DNA of 64,000 nucleotides from an uncultured Alteromonadaceae bacterium (GTDB taxonomy: Bacteria > Pseudomonadota > Gammaproteobacteria > Enterobacterales > Alteromonadaceae), in contig CANMXU010000011.1 in the NCBI GenBank assembly GCA_947501935.1, positions 1-64,000 on the forward strand, given 5' to 3'. The notes under the pieces are model-generated. The model did not search any database. It was not told the DNA's origin and worked only from the letters and a program-made list of their open reading frames with translations. Of the stretch, positions 36,055 to 44,588 are shown one piece after another. A program made the translations under genes and the position numbers. The first letter of the stretch is position 1; every line of letters starts with the position of its first letter.

Positions 36055-36891
36055 ATGGAATTACTGATTATTTTAGTGGTGTTCGTTTTATTATGTGCGA
36101 GCTTTTATTTACTTTTTCACAAACCAAACCATATAAAAAAGCAGCAAAAATCAGGACTTGCCTTTATTATTTTGATCAAAAAACTTATTGGCGCAGCCCA
36201 GCAACACCGTGGTTATACGGCTGCGTGGTTAAGTGGCGACAAGCAGGTAACCAGTCAATTAAATCAATGTAAACAACAAATCGCGGCAATAACGGCTCAG
36301 CTTTCTCAGTCGGATATAAAAAAGGGCGATCGCTGGCTTGGCTTTTGTGATCACTGGCAACGGCTATTAAAATTTAATGAAAATACCTCGCCAGAAAATA
36401 GTTTTGAACAACACAATATGATGATCCGAAATCTTGCTTATTTTTTGGAAGATACCGCTGAGCAATATTACTTAACCGCTGACTATATTGATGGCTTTGA
36501 ACACATTGGCTATGTCTGGAATGAATTAGTACTTGCCACGGAAAGCATTGGTCAGTCGAGAGCATTAGGCGCGGGCGTTGCGGTAAAGAAGCATTGTTCA
36601 AGTGTTGAAAAAATTAGGCTTAATTTTTTAAGTCAAAATATAGAGCAAGTGACAAACAATATATTGCAGCAATTGTCCTATAAAGAAGAGAGCAAAGTGG
36701 CTCATCAGCAACTCGTCGCTAACGCAAGCACGCAAATGAAAACCTTGGTGTCGACCATAGTAACGCAGTTAGTATCAGCGCCCGATATCACTATTGAGCA
36801 ACAAAGCTATTTTAATTTGGCTACCGAAACCTTACAGCAGTTGAACCTAATATTTGAGCATCAAATTGAGCAAATAGACAGTATGGTATGA
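36055..36891 (+). CDS. Membrane protein with NIT-like (nitrate/nitrite-sensing-like) helical domain
   Basis: 278 aa. A single membrane segment (about residues 2-22) is followed by basic residues, so the rest is predicted to face the cytoplasm. Two motifs recall NIT domains: AAQQHRGYTAAWLSGD (~47-62) and ESIGQSRALGAGVAVKK (~163-179), spaced as in the paired helical bundles of that domain. NIT domains bind nitrate/nitrite in NasR-type proteins; the ligand here is unknown. It is cotranscribed with a chemoreceptor that lacks its own sensor. The domain call is by eye and needs a profile search. Confidence 0.6.
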   Translation: MELLIILVVFVLLCASFYLLFHKPNHIKKQQKSGLAFIILIKKLIGAAQQHRGYTAAWLSGDKQVTSQLNQCKQQIAAITAQLSQSDIKKGDRWLGFCDHWQRLLKFNENTSPENSFEQHNMMIRNLAYFLEDTAEQYYLTADYIDGFEHIGYVWNELVLATESIGQSRALGAGVAVKKHCSSVEKIRLNFLSQNIEQVTNNILQQLSYKEESKVAHQQLVANASTQMKTLVSTIVTQLVSAPDITIEQQSYFNLATETLQQLNLIFEHQIEQIDSMV

Positions 36892-36917
36892 GGTGTTAAA
36901 GATACGAAGCAATAAAA

Positions 36918-36953
36918 AAACGCTGATTGAAGGCTATTCAATCAGCGTTTTAT
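36918..36953. terminator. Bidirectional terminator between the NIT-like gene and asnB
   Basis: AAACGCTGATTGAA (36918-36931) and its complement (36937-36950), with a 5-nt loop, A-rich before and T-rich after. It serves both convergent genes. Confidence 0.88.
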
Positions 36954-36987
36954 TTTATCGCTTAATTAAAAATAAACTCGGGTGTTT

Positions 36988-38661
36988 TTATTTCTCGTCG
37001 TAACCGTCGTTATGAACACTCATTACTGCACGACCTGAAGGGTCTGCATTATTTTGGAAACTTGCATCCCAAGCTAAGGCTTCTTCAGTAGAGCAAGCAA
37101 CAGACTTGCCGCCAATAACACAATCAGCAGCAGTAGCTAGTGGATATTTTTCTTCAAAAACACAGCGGTAGAAATAACCTTCTTTACTATCTGGTGTATT
37201 AACAGGGAATTTAAATTGTGCGCTAGCAAGTTGTTGGTCGGTTACTTGCGTTTCAATATAAGCTCTTAAGCCGTCAATCCACGAGTAGCCAACACCGTCA
37301 GAGAATTGCTCTTTCTGACGCCACAATATTTCTTTTGGTAAATAGCCTTCAAACGACTCTCGTAAAATCGCTTTTTCCATTTTTCCATTGCCACACATTT
37401 TATCTTCTGGGTTGATGCGCATGGCAACGTCCATAAAGTTTTTATCTAAAAATGGTACGCGGGCTTCAATGCCCCAAGCAGACATTGATTTGTTCGCACG
37501 TAAACAGTCAAACTTGTGCAAACGGTCAAGCTTACGGTTTAATTCTTCATGGAATTCTTGAGCGTTTGGCGCTTTGTGGAAATATAAATAGCCACCAAAA
37601 ATTTCATCAGCGCCTTCACCAGAAAGTACCATTTTAATACCCATGGCTTTAATTTTACGTGCCATTAGGTACATAGGAGTTGATGCACGAATAGTGGTTA
37701 CATCGTAAGTTTCTAAGTGATAAATAACTTCTTTAAGTGCGTCAATACCTTCTTGCTCGGTAAATACAACACTGTGATGAATAGTACCAATACTGTCAGC
37801 AACCGTTTGTGCTGCGACTAGATCAGGAGAACCCGCTAAGCCACACGCAAATGAATGAACTTTTGGCCACCAAGCTTCAGAAAGGTCATTTTCTTCAATA
37901 CGACGAGCAGCAAATTTTTGCGTGATAGCAGAAATTAATGACGAGTCTAAACCACCAGAAAGTAATACACCGTATGGTACGTCAGTCATTAAATGACTTT
38001 TTACTGAGTCTTCTAATGCTTCACGTATTTTTGTTTTGCTGGTGGTATTGTCTTTAATGGCTGAATATTTTTGCCAGTTACGCTTGTAGTACTTTTCAAT
38101 TTTACCAACGCGGCTGTCAAGAATGTGCCCAGGAGGAAACTCTTGTACGGTTTTACAAATTGGCATTAAGGCTTTCATTTCTGAAGCAACATAAAAGTTA
38201 CCGTCAGCATCAACACCAGTATAAAGTGGGATAATACCAATATGGTCACGGGCAATTAAATAAGAGTTGTCAGTTTCGTTATATAAACAAAAAGCAAACA
38301 TGCCTTGTAGTTTATCAACAAATTCAACACCAAACTCTTCATATAACGGCAGAATAACTTCACAGTCAGACGCAGTTTTGAATTGGTAATCAACGTTAAG
38401 ATCTGCGGCCAATGCTTTGTGGTTATAAATTTCGCCGTTAACGGCTAGTATATGGCTTTTGTCTTGATTGTATAAAGGTTGGGCGCCATGCTCGGTGTCA
38501 ACAATAGACAAGCGTTCATGAACCAAAATTGCGTTGTCATTGCTGTAAACACCTGACCAATCAGGGCCGCGATGACGTAATAAGCGAGAATATTCTATTG
38601 CTTTCGGGCGTAATGCCTCAGCACCAGTTTTTATATCTAATATACCAAAGATCGAACACAT
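36988..38661 (-). CDS. asnB: Asparagine synthetase B (glutamine-hydrolysing)
   Basis: About 557 aa. Starting at 38661 gives MCSIFGILDIK with the nucleophile Cys at position 2, and AGGAG lies 8 nt upstream; a longer in-frame start at 38721 would bury it. The glutaminase domain shows LLRHRGPDWSG and AVNGEIYNH; the synthetase domain shows the ATP pyrophosphatase loop LLSGGLDSSLI and later SGEGADEIFGGYLYF. It makes asparagine from aspartate and glutamine. It appears monocistronic. Confidence 0.97.
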   Translation of the reverse strand: MCSIFGILDIKTGAEALRPKAIEYSRLLRHRGPDWSGVYSNDNAILVHERLSIVDTEHGAQPLYNQDKSHILAVNGEIYNHKALAADLNVDYQFKTASDCEVILPLYEEFGVEFVDKLQGMFAFCLYNETDNSYLIARDHIGIIPLYTGVDADGNFYVASEMKALMPICKTVQEFPPGHILDSRVGKIEKYYKRNWQKYSAIKDNTTSKTKIREALEDSVKSHLMTDVPYGVLLSGGLDSSLISAITQKFAARRIEENDLSEAWWPKVHSFACGLAGSPDLVAAQTVADSIGTIHHSVVFTEQEGIDALKEVIYHLETYDVTTIRASTPMYLMARKIKAMGIKMVLSGEGADEIFGGYLYFHKAPNAQEFHEELNRKLDRLHKFDCLRANKSMSAWGIEARVPFLDKNFMDVAMRINPEDKMCGNGKMEKAILRESFEGYLPKEILWRQKEQFSDGVGYSWIDGLRAYIETQVTDQQLASAQFKFPVNTPDSKEGYFYRCVFEEKYPLATAADCVIGGKSVACSTEEALAWDASFQNNADPSGRAVMSVHNDGYDEK

Positions 38662-39018
38662 TGAAGCGCTACTCCTATAAAACGTTATTAGCCTTAGATG
38701 AACTAATAACCATACAATCATGAATTGAAATAATTCGTTTTGCTTATAAATAAATTTGTAAAAATGACTTTATCAAGCATTTTATTTCACTTAAACGTTC
38801 AAAAGTTAAGCGAAAAATTCGGGCAGGAAATTGCCAGAAACGCCACTGTGCCAGTTTTGTAGGAAAAATCAATAGTCTTTTACAGTCTTTATACACAAAA
38901 GGTTATAAAGGCTTGTTTAGATATGCTGTTTGCTTGTTGTAATATTTAAATTGGCGTCAACAAAATAATGCCCTTACAATAGCGCCATTGCATCATTAAG
39001 TGGTTGTTTAAAATAAGC
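38662..39018. other. 357-bp divergent gap between asnB and the NatA-like gene
   Basis: AT-rich, with no reading frame, RNA gene or repeat that I can support. It must hold the promoters of asnB and of the ABC transporter operon, but I cannot assign clear -35/-10 pairs. Confidence 0.5.
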
Positions 39019-39810
39019 ATGATTGAAGTTAATCAATTAACTAAAACTTTTCGTCTAAGTAAAGAAGCCAAAAAACAGGCTAAGCAAAACAAGCTTGACC
39101 CGCGCCAGCAAGGACAAAATTTTCAAGCATTAAAAAATGTAAGTTTTAGTTGTGAACAAGGCCAAGTGTTAGGTTTGCTTGGTCCTAATGGCGCAGGTAA
39201 AACCACCACCTTGCGCATTTTGGCTTCGGCGTTAAAGCCTGATAGTGGTTCAATTTTAATTAATGGTGAAGACTTAGTTAAAAAGCCTCAGCTTGCCAAA
39301 CAAAAAATTGGCTTTTTATCGACCAAAACGGGTTTGTATAATCGTTTAACAGCCCAAGAAAATATTGAATACTTTGCCCGTTTACACGGTATGGCTAAAT
39401 CCGACATTAACATTCAGGGCGAGTTACTTTATCAGCAATTAGGTATTGAAGATTACTTGCACCGCCGAGTTGATACTTTATCGTCGGGCATGATGCAAAA
39501 GGTTTCCATTGCTCGTGCGGTTATTCATCAGCCAGAAGTACTTATTTTGGATGAGCCAACAACGGGTCTTGATATTATGGCGACAGAAACCATTTTAGAA
39601 TTTATCGAGTCGCAAAAAGAGCTGGGGCGGCCGGTTATTTTCTCTACTCATCATCTTGACGAAGTATCTATGTTAGCAGATAAACTGGCGATAATTGACC
39701 AAGGGCAAAGCTGCTTCACCGGCTCAATTAGCGCTTTACAAGAGCAAACTCAATGTAGTGATTTACGCAAAGCCTTTATGAAAGTGCTTAGCTTAAAAGG
39801 GGAAGCGTAG
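39019..39810 (+). CDS. natA: ABC transporter ATP-binding protein, NatA type
   Basis: About 263 aa. Walker A is GPNGAGKTTT, the signature is LSSGM, and Walker B is VLILDEPTTGLD, followed by the switch His in FSTHHLDEV. The sequence between the first strand and Walker A has a basic insert (KEAKKQAKQNK) typical of NatA-like proteins. With the permease 2 bp downstream it probably forms an exporter; Na+ is the substrate of Bacillus NatAB, but is unproven here. I chose the ATG at 39019; an in-frame TTG lies at 39004. Confidence 0.88.
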   Translation: MIEVNQLTKTFRLSKEAKKQAKQNKLDPRQQGQNFQALKNVSFSCEQGQVLGLLGPNGAGKTTTLRILASALKPDSGSILINGEDLVKKPQLAKQKIGFLSTKTGLYNRLTAQENIEYFARLHGMAKSDINIQGELLYQQLGIEDYLHRRVDTLSSGMMQKVSIARAVIHQPEVLILDEPTTGLDIMATETILEFIESQKELGRPVIFSTHHLDEVSMLADKLAIIDQGQSCFTGSISALQEQTQCSDLRKAFMKVLSLKGEA

Positions 39811-39812
39811 CC

Positions 39813-41015
39813 ATGTTACAAGTATATTTAAAAGAATTAACTGAGCTGTTACGTGATAGAAAAACCTTGTTTTTTATTATCGCCTTACCCCTGATTATTT
39901 TTCCGGTGATGTTTGGCTTAATGGGCGTTTTAGTCGCCAATGTTGCTATGGACGAGCAACAAAAAGTTTTAAAATACAGCTTAATAAATGGTGAACAAGC
40001 ACCTGAATTTGCAGAGGCGTTATTTTATCACCGCGACTTTACCCTAATAGAGCTGCCGCTTGCTAATGATACAGAAATTAATGATGCAGTAGGTAATGGC
40101 GAAGTTGATGTGGTTATCCAAATTAGTGAAAACCACCAACAAGTGCTAGATAATAGCAGCCAAGATAACTGGCAAGTTTATTTTAATAATGCCTCACAGC
40201 TTAATTTTGTTAAGCAAAAAGTAAATAAAGTATTTAATAGCTATGTAACCAATATTCGTCAGCAGCGCTTAACTGAGTTAAATTTAAGCAACGAACAATT
40301 TGTCGCGATTTCAAAACCCGTAGTGTTAAAAACCGTTGATACTGCTGATGAACGTGAAAGTATTGGCGAACAAGTGGGCGGTATTTTACCGTATTTACTC
40401 ATTGTATTGTGTATGACTGGCGCTATGTATCCCGCTATTGATATTGGTGCGGGGGAAAAAGAACGTGGCACTTTAGAAACTTTATTACTAACGCCTATGC
40501 CAAGAGTGTCGATTGTAATGGGTAAATTTTTTACCATTATGACCACCGGTATAATTACTGCGCTGATCACGGTTTTTAGTTTGGTATTTTGGAGTTTTGT
40601 TATTGGTGAAATAGCTGATGTAGCGGTAGTTAGGCGTATTTTATCGTCAGTAGGTACGGGAGATTTATTACTCATTTTACTGATGTTAGTGCCTATTTCG
40701 TCAATTTTCGCGGCTTTACTACTGGCAATCTCTATCTATGCGCGTAGCTTTAAAGAAGCGCAAAATTATATGGGGCCAATGTCAATACTAGGCTTTTTCC
40801 CGGTAATGGTGGCCATGCTACCGGGCATTAAATTAGACGGATTTTGGTCTTTAGTGCCAATATCAAATGTCGCTTTAGCGATAAAAGAGATTTTAAAAGG
40901 CACGATTGACTACTCCATGCTATTTTCAATATTAGCGTCGAGTACTTTTTTTGCTGTGTTATCAATTAGCTTTTGTGTTTATTGGTTTAATAAAGAGTCA
41001 GTTTTGTTCAGGTAA
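39813..41015 (+). CDS. natB: ABC transporter permease, NatB type
   Basis: 400 aa ABC-2 type permease. A first membrane segment (about residues 18-42) is followed by a ~130-residue extracytoplasmic domain, then five more segments. The family motif GERERGTLETLLLTP-like sequence appears as GEKERGTLETLLLTPM near residue 215. It starts 2 bp after the NatA-like gene. The stop codon lies in a tandem repeat of TTCAGGTAATGG (41007-41030). Confidence 0.88.
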   Translation: MLQVYLKELTELLRDRKTLFFIIALPLIIFPVMFGLMGVLVANVAMDEQQKVLKYSLINGEQAPEFAEALFYHRDFTLIELPLANDTEINDAVGNGEVDVVIQISENHQQVLDNSSQDNWQVYFNNASQLNFVKQKVNKVFNSYVTNIRQQRLTELNLSNEQFVAISKPVVLKTVDTADERESIGEQVGGILPYLLIVLCMTGAMYPAIDIGAGEKERGTLETLLLTPMPRVSIVMGKFFTIMTTGIITALITVFSLVFWSFVIGEIADVAVVRRILSSVGTGDLLLILLMLVPISSIFAALLLAISIYARSFKEAQNYMGPMSILGFFPVMVAMLPGIKLDGFWSLVPISNVALAIKEILKGTIDYSMLFSILASSTFFAVLSISFCVYWFNKESVLFR

Positions 41016-41073
41016 TGGTTCAGGTAATGGTTTAGATAAGTATTTAGCTGAATAATAATTTATAGGAAAGATT

Positions 41074-42279
41074 ATGTCGGTAGGTAAAAGGTTAGTTTTA
41101 ATTTTTAGTTCAATGTTAGTACTAAGCTGGCCGGCATTAGCTGAGCCGAAACCTAGTGAGCCTAGCCAAAATAAGTATAGCCCTAGTAAATTAACTGTCG
41201 AAGAGCTACGTATCCCTCAAGCCAAGCAGGCGCTACCAGAGGTTATGGCAATACATCAAGCGCGCATTAGCACTTTTGAAAAACAGCTACAACAAGTGCG
41301 TAACTTTACTGCGCTTACGCAAGTAATATTGCGCCATGGTCATGCAATTTGGCAAGAAGCGGCGCAATCACTTATCGACAGCGATGATTATGATGATCGC
41401 CCATTATATTGGGCAAGACTGCAAATGTTGGCGGCGTTGAAAAACTCAAAAACATTCCAGCAATTATTTTCAATGCAACAAGAAGAGCTGTTGTGGAAAT
41501 TTGAATTATTATCACGCGGTCAACAAGATGTGAAATTTGATAAGAAAACCACCTATAAAATATTGTTAACCGGCTTTGACCCCTTTCATTTAGATAAAAA
41601 CATTGACCAAAGTAACCCTTCAGGCGTGGCTGCATTAGCGTTAGATAATGCTTTTTTAAGCCTTGATGGCCAATCGGTTGAAATTGAAACTTTAATTGTA
41701 CCTGTTCGCTTTAAAGACTTTGACCAAGGCATGATAGAAAGCTTGTTACAGCCTTATTTTACCAAAGAAAAAGTAGATATGATTATTACCGTTAGCATGG
41801 GCCGAAGTGACTTTGACCTTGAACGTTTTCCAAGCCTAAGACGTAGTTCAAAAGCGCCTGATAATAACAATGTTTTCACTGGCGCAACTGCTGACAACCC
41901 AATAGTGCCAATGTTGAAACAGGCCTTATTAAAGGGGGATGAATTTGTTGAGTTTTCATTGCCTGTTAATGCCATGTTGAGTGTGCAAACTCCTTTTAAG
42001 GTAAATGATAACCGCACGGTAACAACGCTTAATAAAAAGTTTGCGGCGAAAAGCTTGGCTGAACTTAAAAGAGAAACCTCAGTACAAGGCTCTGGTGGAG
42101 GTTATCTATCGAATGAAATTTCTTATCGCAGCTTATTACTTCGAAACAGTTACCAACCCGTGATGCCGGTTGGGCATATTCATACGCCGCGGATGTCGGG
42201 TTATAATCGCGATCAACTCGAGCAGATAGTGAAACAACTCAAAACCATGCTCACTAAAGCATCAGTAACTTTGCATTAA
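41074..42279 (+). CDS. Exported pyroglutamyl-peptidase I homologue with catalytic Cys replaced by Ser
   Basis: 401 aa with a signal peptide (cleavage after ALA, about residue 23) and a ~130-residue helical N-terminal part that I do not recognise. Residues ~160-395 match peptidase family C15: ILLTGFDPF, SNPSG, the catalytic Glu (E250 in FDLERF) and His (H370 in GHIHTP). The catalytic Cys position, normally GTYVCN, here reads GGYLSN with Ser346 encoded by TCG. Classical C15 enzymes are ~215-aa cytosolic proteins. It may be inactive, a serine version, or a binding protein. It lies 58 bp after the NatB-like gene. Confidence 0.8.
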   Translation: MSVGKRLVLIFSSMLVLSWPALAEPKPSEPSQNKYSPSKLTVEELRIPQAKQALPEVMAIHQARISTFEKQLQQVRNFTALTQVILRHGHAIWQEAAQSLIDSDDYDDRPLYWARLQMLAALKNSKTFQQLFSMQQEELLWKFELLSRGQQDVKFDKKTTYKILLTGFDPFHLDKNIDQSNPSGVAALALDNAFLSLDGQSVEIETLIVPVRFKDFDQGMIESLLQPYFTKEKVDMIITVSMGRSDFDLERFPSLRRSSKAPDNNNVFTGATADNPIVPMLKQALLKGDEFVEFSLPVNAMLSVQTPFKVNDNRTVTTLNKKFAAKSLAELKRETSVQGSGGGYLSNEISYRSLLLRNSYQPVMPVGHIHTPRMSGYNRDQLEQIVKQLKTMLTKASVTLH

Positions 42280-42282
42280 ATG

Positions 42283-42321
42283 AAAATAGCCAATCATGGC
42301 AACATGTTTGGCTATTTTTAT
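42283..42321. terminator. Terminator between the C15-like gene and the aminotransferase gene
   Basis: AAAATAGCCAA (42283-42293) and TTGGCTATTTT (42308-42318) with a 14-nt loop and T-run. It lies 3 bp after the stop codon and can serve both convergent genes. Confidence 0.85.
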
Positions 42322-42340
42322 ATTTGATAACGAGAAAGGT

Positions 42341-43462
42341 TTATTGGTTTAGCGCATCTTCAAGAGCGGTTAAACACAAGGCAACGTTTTCGTTACGCGC
42401 AGCATAGCCCATTAAGCCAATTCGCCAAGCTTTTCCGCCAAAGTCTCCCAAGCCAGCGCCAATTTCAAGATTGTAATGATTAAGTAAGTAATTTCTTACT
42501 TTGGCATCGTCTATACCTTGTGGAATATAAACCGCATTAAGTTGTGGTAAGCGTTCATTTTCAGGCACAATAAATTCTATACCTAGTTTTGCTAAGCCCT
42601 TAGCAAGGGTTTGATGCTGCGCTTTATGACGAGCCCAGCTGTTTTCTAAGCCTTCGTTATGCAGATGTACTAAAGACTCATGCAGTGCGTATAAAGAATT
42701 AACAGGGGCGGTGTGGTGATAACTACGTTTGCCTTCGCCTGACCAATAACTCATTACTAGCGATTGGTCCAAAAACCAACTTTGAATTTTAGTTTTACGA
42801 TTTTGCACCACAGCAACGGCTTTAGCACTAAATGAAATAGGTGATAAACCCGGTACACACGACAAACATTTTTGTGAGCCCGAATAAATAGCATCAATAC
42901 CCCATTCATCCACTTTTAATTCGATACCGCCAAGTGATGTTACAGCATCAACAATACTTAAACAGTTATGCTGCTGGGCAAGCTTACACAAGGCTTTTGC
43001 GTCTGAAACCGCGCCCGTTGATGTTTCTGCATGAACAAAGGCAAGGAATTTAGCATCAGGATTAACGACCAATGCTTGTGCTACTTTGTCAGTTTCAACT
43101 GCGCGGCCCCAAGGTGAGTCAACAATAATAGCTTGCGCGCCAATGCGTTCCACGTTTTGCACCATGCGGTCACCAAAAACACCATTGCGACAAACAATGA
43201 CTTTATCGCCGGCTTCCACCAAGTTTACAAAACAAGCTTCCATACCAGCAGAGCCAGGGGCTGATAATGCGATAGTAAAGGCATTTTTAGTTTGAAAAGC
43301 ATATTGTAATAGTGCTTTTACTTCATCCATCATACCGACAAACAAAGGATCTAAATGACCTATTACCGGACGAGATAGCGCCGATAAAACTTCTGGACTA
43401 ATATCAGAAGGGCCCGGTCCCATCAAAGTACGTCTTGGCGGTGTAAATGAATTGTAAGGCAT
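42341..43462 (-). CDS. Class V aminotransferase, alanine/serine-glyoxylate type
   Basis: 373 aa PLP enzyme. The pyridoxal lysine lies in YSGSQKCLSCVPGLSP, with the preceding IVDAVTSLGGIELKVDEW typical of alanine-glyoxylate/serine-pyruvate aminotransferases. The start GPGPSDISPEVLSAL and GHLDPLF are also family features. AAGAGG lies upstream of the start. The divergent neighbours, a Tsx-like porin and a purine-type permease, allow the idea that it is a ureidoglycine-glyoxylate aminotransferase (PucG type), but no other purine-degradation gene is in the window. Confidence 0.88.
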   Translation of the reverse strand: MPYNSFTPPRRTLMGPGPSDISPEVLSALSRPVIGHLDPLFVGMMDEVKALLQYAFQTKNAFTIALSAPGSAGMEACFVNLVEAGDKVIVCRNGVFGDRMVQNVERIGAQAIIVDSPWGRAVETDKVAQALVVNPDAKFLAFVHAETSTGAVSDAKALCKLAQQHNCLSIVDAVTSLGGIELKVDEWGIDAIYSGSQKCLSCVPGLSPISFSAKAVAVVQNRKTKIQSWFLDQSLVMSYWSGEGKRSYHHTAPVNSLYALHESLVHLHNEGLENSWARHKAQHQTLAKGLAKLGIEFIVPENERLPQLNAVYIPQGIDDAKVRNYLLNHYNLEIGAGLGDFGGKAWRIGLMGYAARNENVALCLTALEDALNQ

Positions 43463-43650
43463 TTTTCGTATTCCTCTTAAATTTTAAGGTTTATTAGCCA
43501 AGATAGTGTTTACTTGACATGCGTGTCAGTTTCGTGGCTTGTGTGAGGGTATAAATTAATTTATGTTAAGGCGAAATTCTCACTCATATGGTCATTATTA
43601 CAAAGAATGACAAAACATCACTAATTTCGATGGTGAATAAAGGAAATAAC

Positions 43651-44463
43651 ATGACGACAAAAAAAACACTAAACACGCTCTTATTGGCTAGCTCATTATT
43701 TTCAGCGGCTAGTTATGCTGAAAATTGGAGCGCTACCGAGGTTCAGTTGCAAATGGGCGGTGATTTAGAAGTGGTCAATACCGGTGAAACTTCAGAAGCT
43801 ACCATTATTACTTTTCAACACGCAGGTGGCTGGGAATATGGTGATAACTTTTTCTTTGTTGATAGCACGCGCTGGAATGACGGCCCGCTTAATGATACCA
43901 GCGAGCTGTACGGTGAGTGGTATTCAAATTTCAGTTTAGGCGCCATTACTGGTAATGAAATAAAGTTTGGCCCAGTAAAAGATGTTGGCCTTATTGCAGG
44001 CTTTAACTTTGGCGCTGAGGTTGATAGTACTTGGGTTTTACCTGGGGTTCGTTTATCTCTTGATTTACCTGGTTTTGCTTTTGCTAACCTAGATATTACG
44101 GCCTACATTCACCAAGGTGGCGGCCGTGCTGATTCAACAAGCTTTACCGTACTTGATGAAGATACTAGCTTTATGGTTGATTTTTCGTGGGCTTACCCGT
44201 TTAAAGTGGGTAATAGTAACTGGAGCATTGAAGGGCATTTAGAATATATAAATGGCCGTACGCAAGTTAATAATTTTACCACTACTGAGCTAGAGTCATG
44301 GGTTTTATTTCAACCACAAGTACGTTTAGATGCCGGTGAGTTAATGGGCATGGGCGCAAACAAAATGTTTGTCGGCATTGAATATCAGTACTGGAAGAAT
44401 AAATTAGGTGAAAAAGGCACTAATGATAACGCAGTGCAATTATTGGCGGTATGGCGTTTTTAA
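43651..44463 (+). CDS. Tsx/OmpK-like outer membrane channel protein
   Basis: About 270 aa with a signal peptide ending SAASYA. The mature protein begins ENWSATEVQLQMGGDL and alternates short hydrophobic strands and turns, ending in an aromatic strand (LLAVWRF), as outer membrane beta-barrels do. It resembles the nucleoside-specific channel Tsx and Vibrio OmpK. I chose the ATG at 43651, with AAAGGA 6 nt upstream and an immediate signal peptide; an in-frame start at 43588 has neither. The purine-type permease downstream supports a nucleoside or base uptake role. Confidence 0.88.
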   Translation: MTTKKTLNTLLLASSLFSAASYAENWSATEVQLQMGGDLEVVNTGETSEATIITFQHAGGWEYGDNFFFVDSTRWNDGPLNDTSELYGEWYSNFSLGAITGNEIKFGPVKDVGLIAGFNFGAEVDSTWVLPGVRLSLDLPGFAFANLDITAYIHQGGGRADSTSFTVLDEDTSFMVDFSWAYPFKVGNSNWSIEGHLEYINGRTQVNNFTTTELESWVLFQPQVRLDAGELMGMGANKMFVGIEYQYWKNKLGEKGTNDNAVQLLAVWRF

Positions 44464-44588
44464 GCGCAATATTTAAGCAATAAACAAAACCGAACAATAC
44501 AATACAAACATCTACAAATTAGCGTAACCGAACCAATAAATTAAAGAAGGAAAAGCAAATTAACTACTCAGCGGGTGCTGAAAAGTTA

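Noticed and set aside
41007..41030. Tandem TTCAGGTAATGG at the end of the NatB-like gene, and similar tandem repeats at 23051-23070 and 61521-61546
   Set aside because: Each has only two short units in spacer DNA or at a stop codon. They look like replication slippage, not a functional array or CRISPR.
41074..42279. The long C15-like protein as a frameshift or fusion artefact
   Set aside because: It has one continuous frame with its own ribosome binding site, signal peptide and terminator, and the motif order is normal. The Ser codon differs from Cys codons at two bases.
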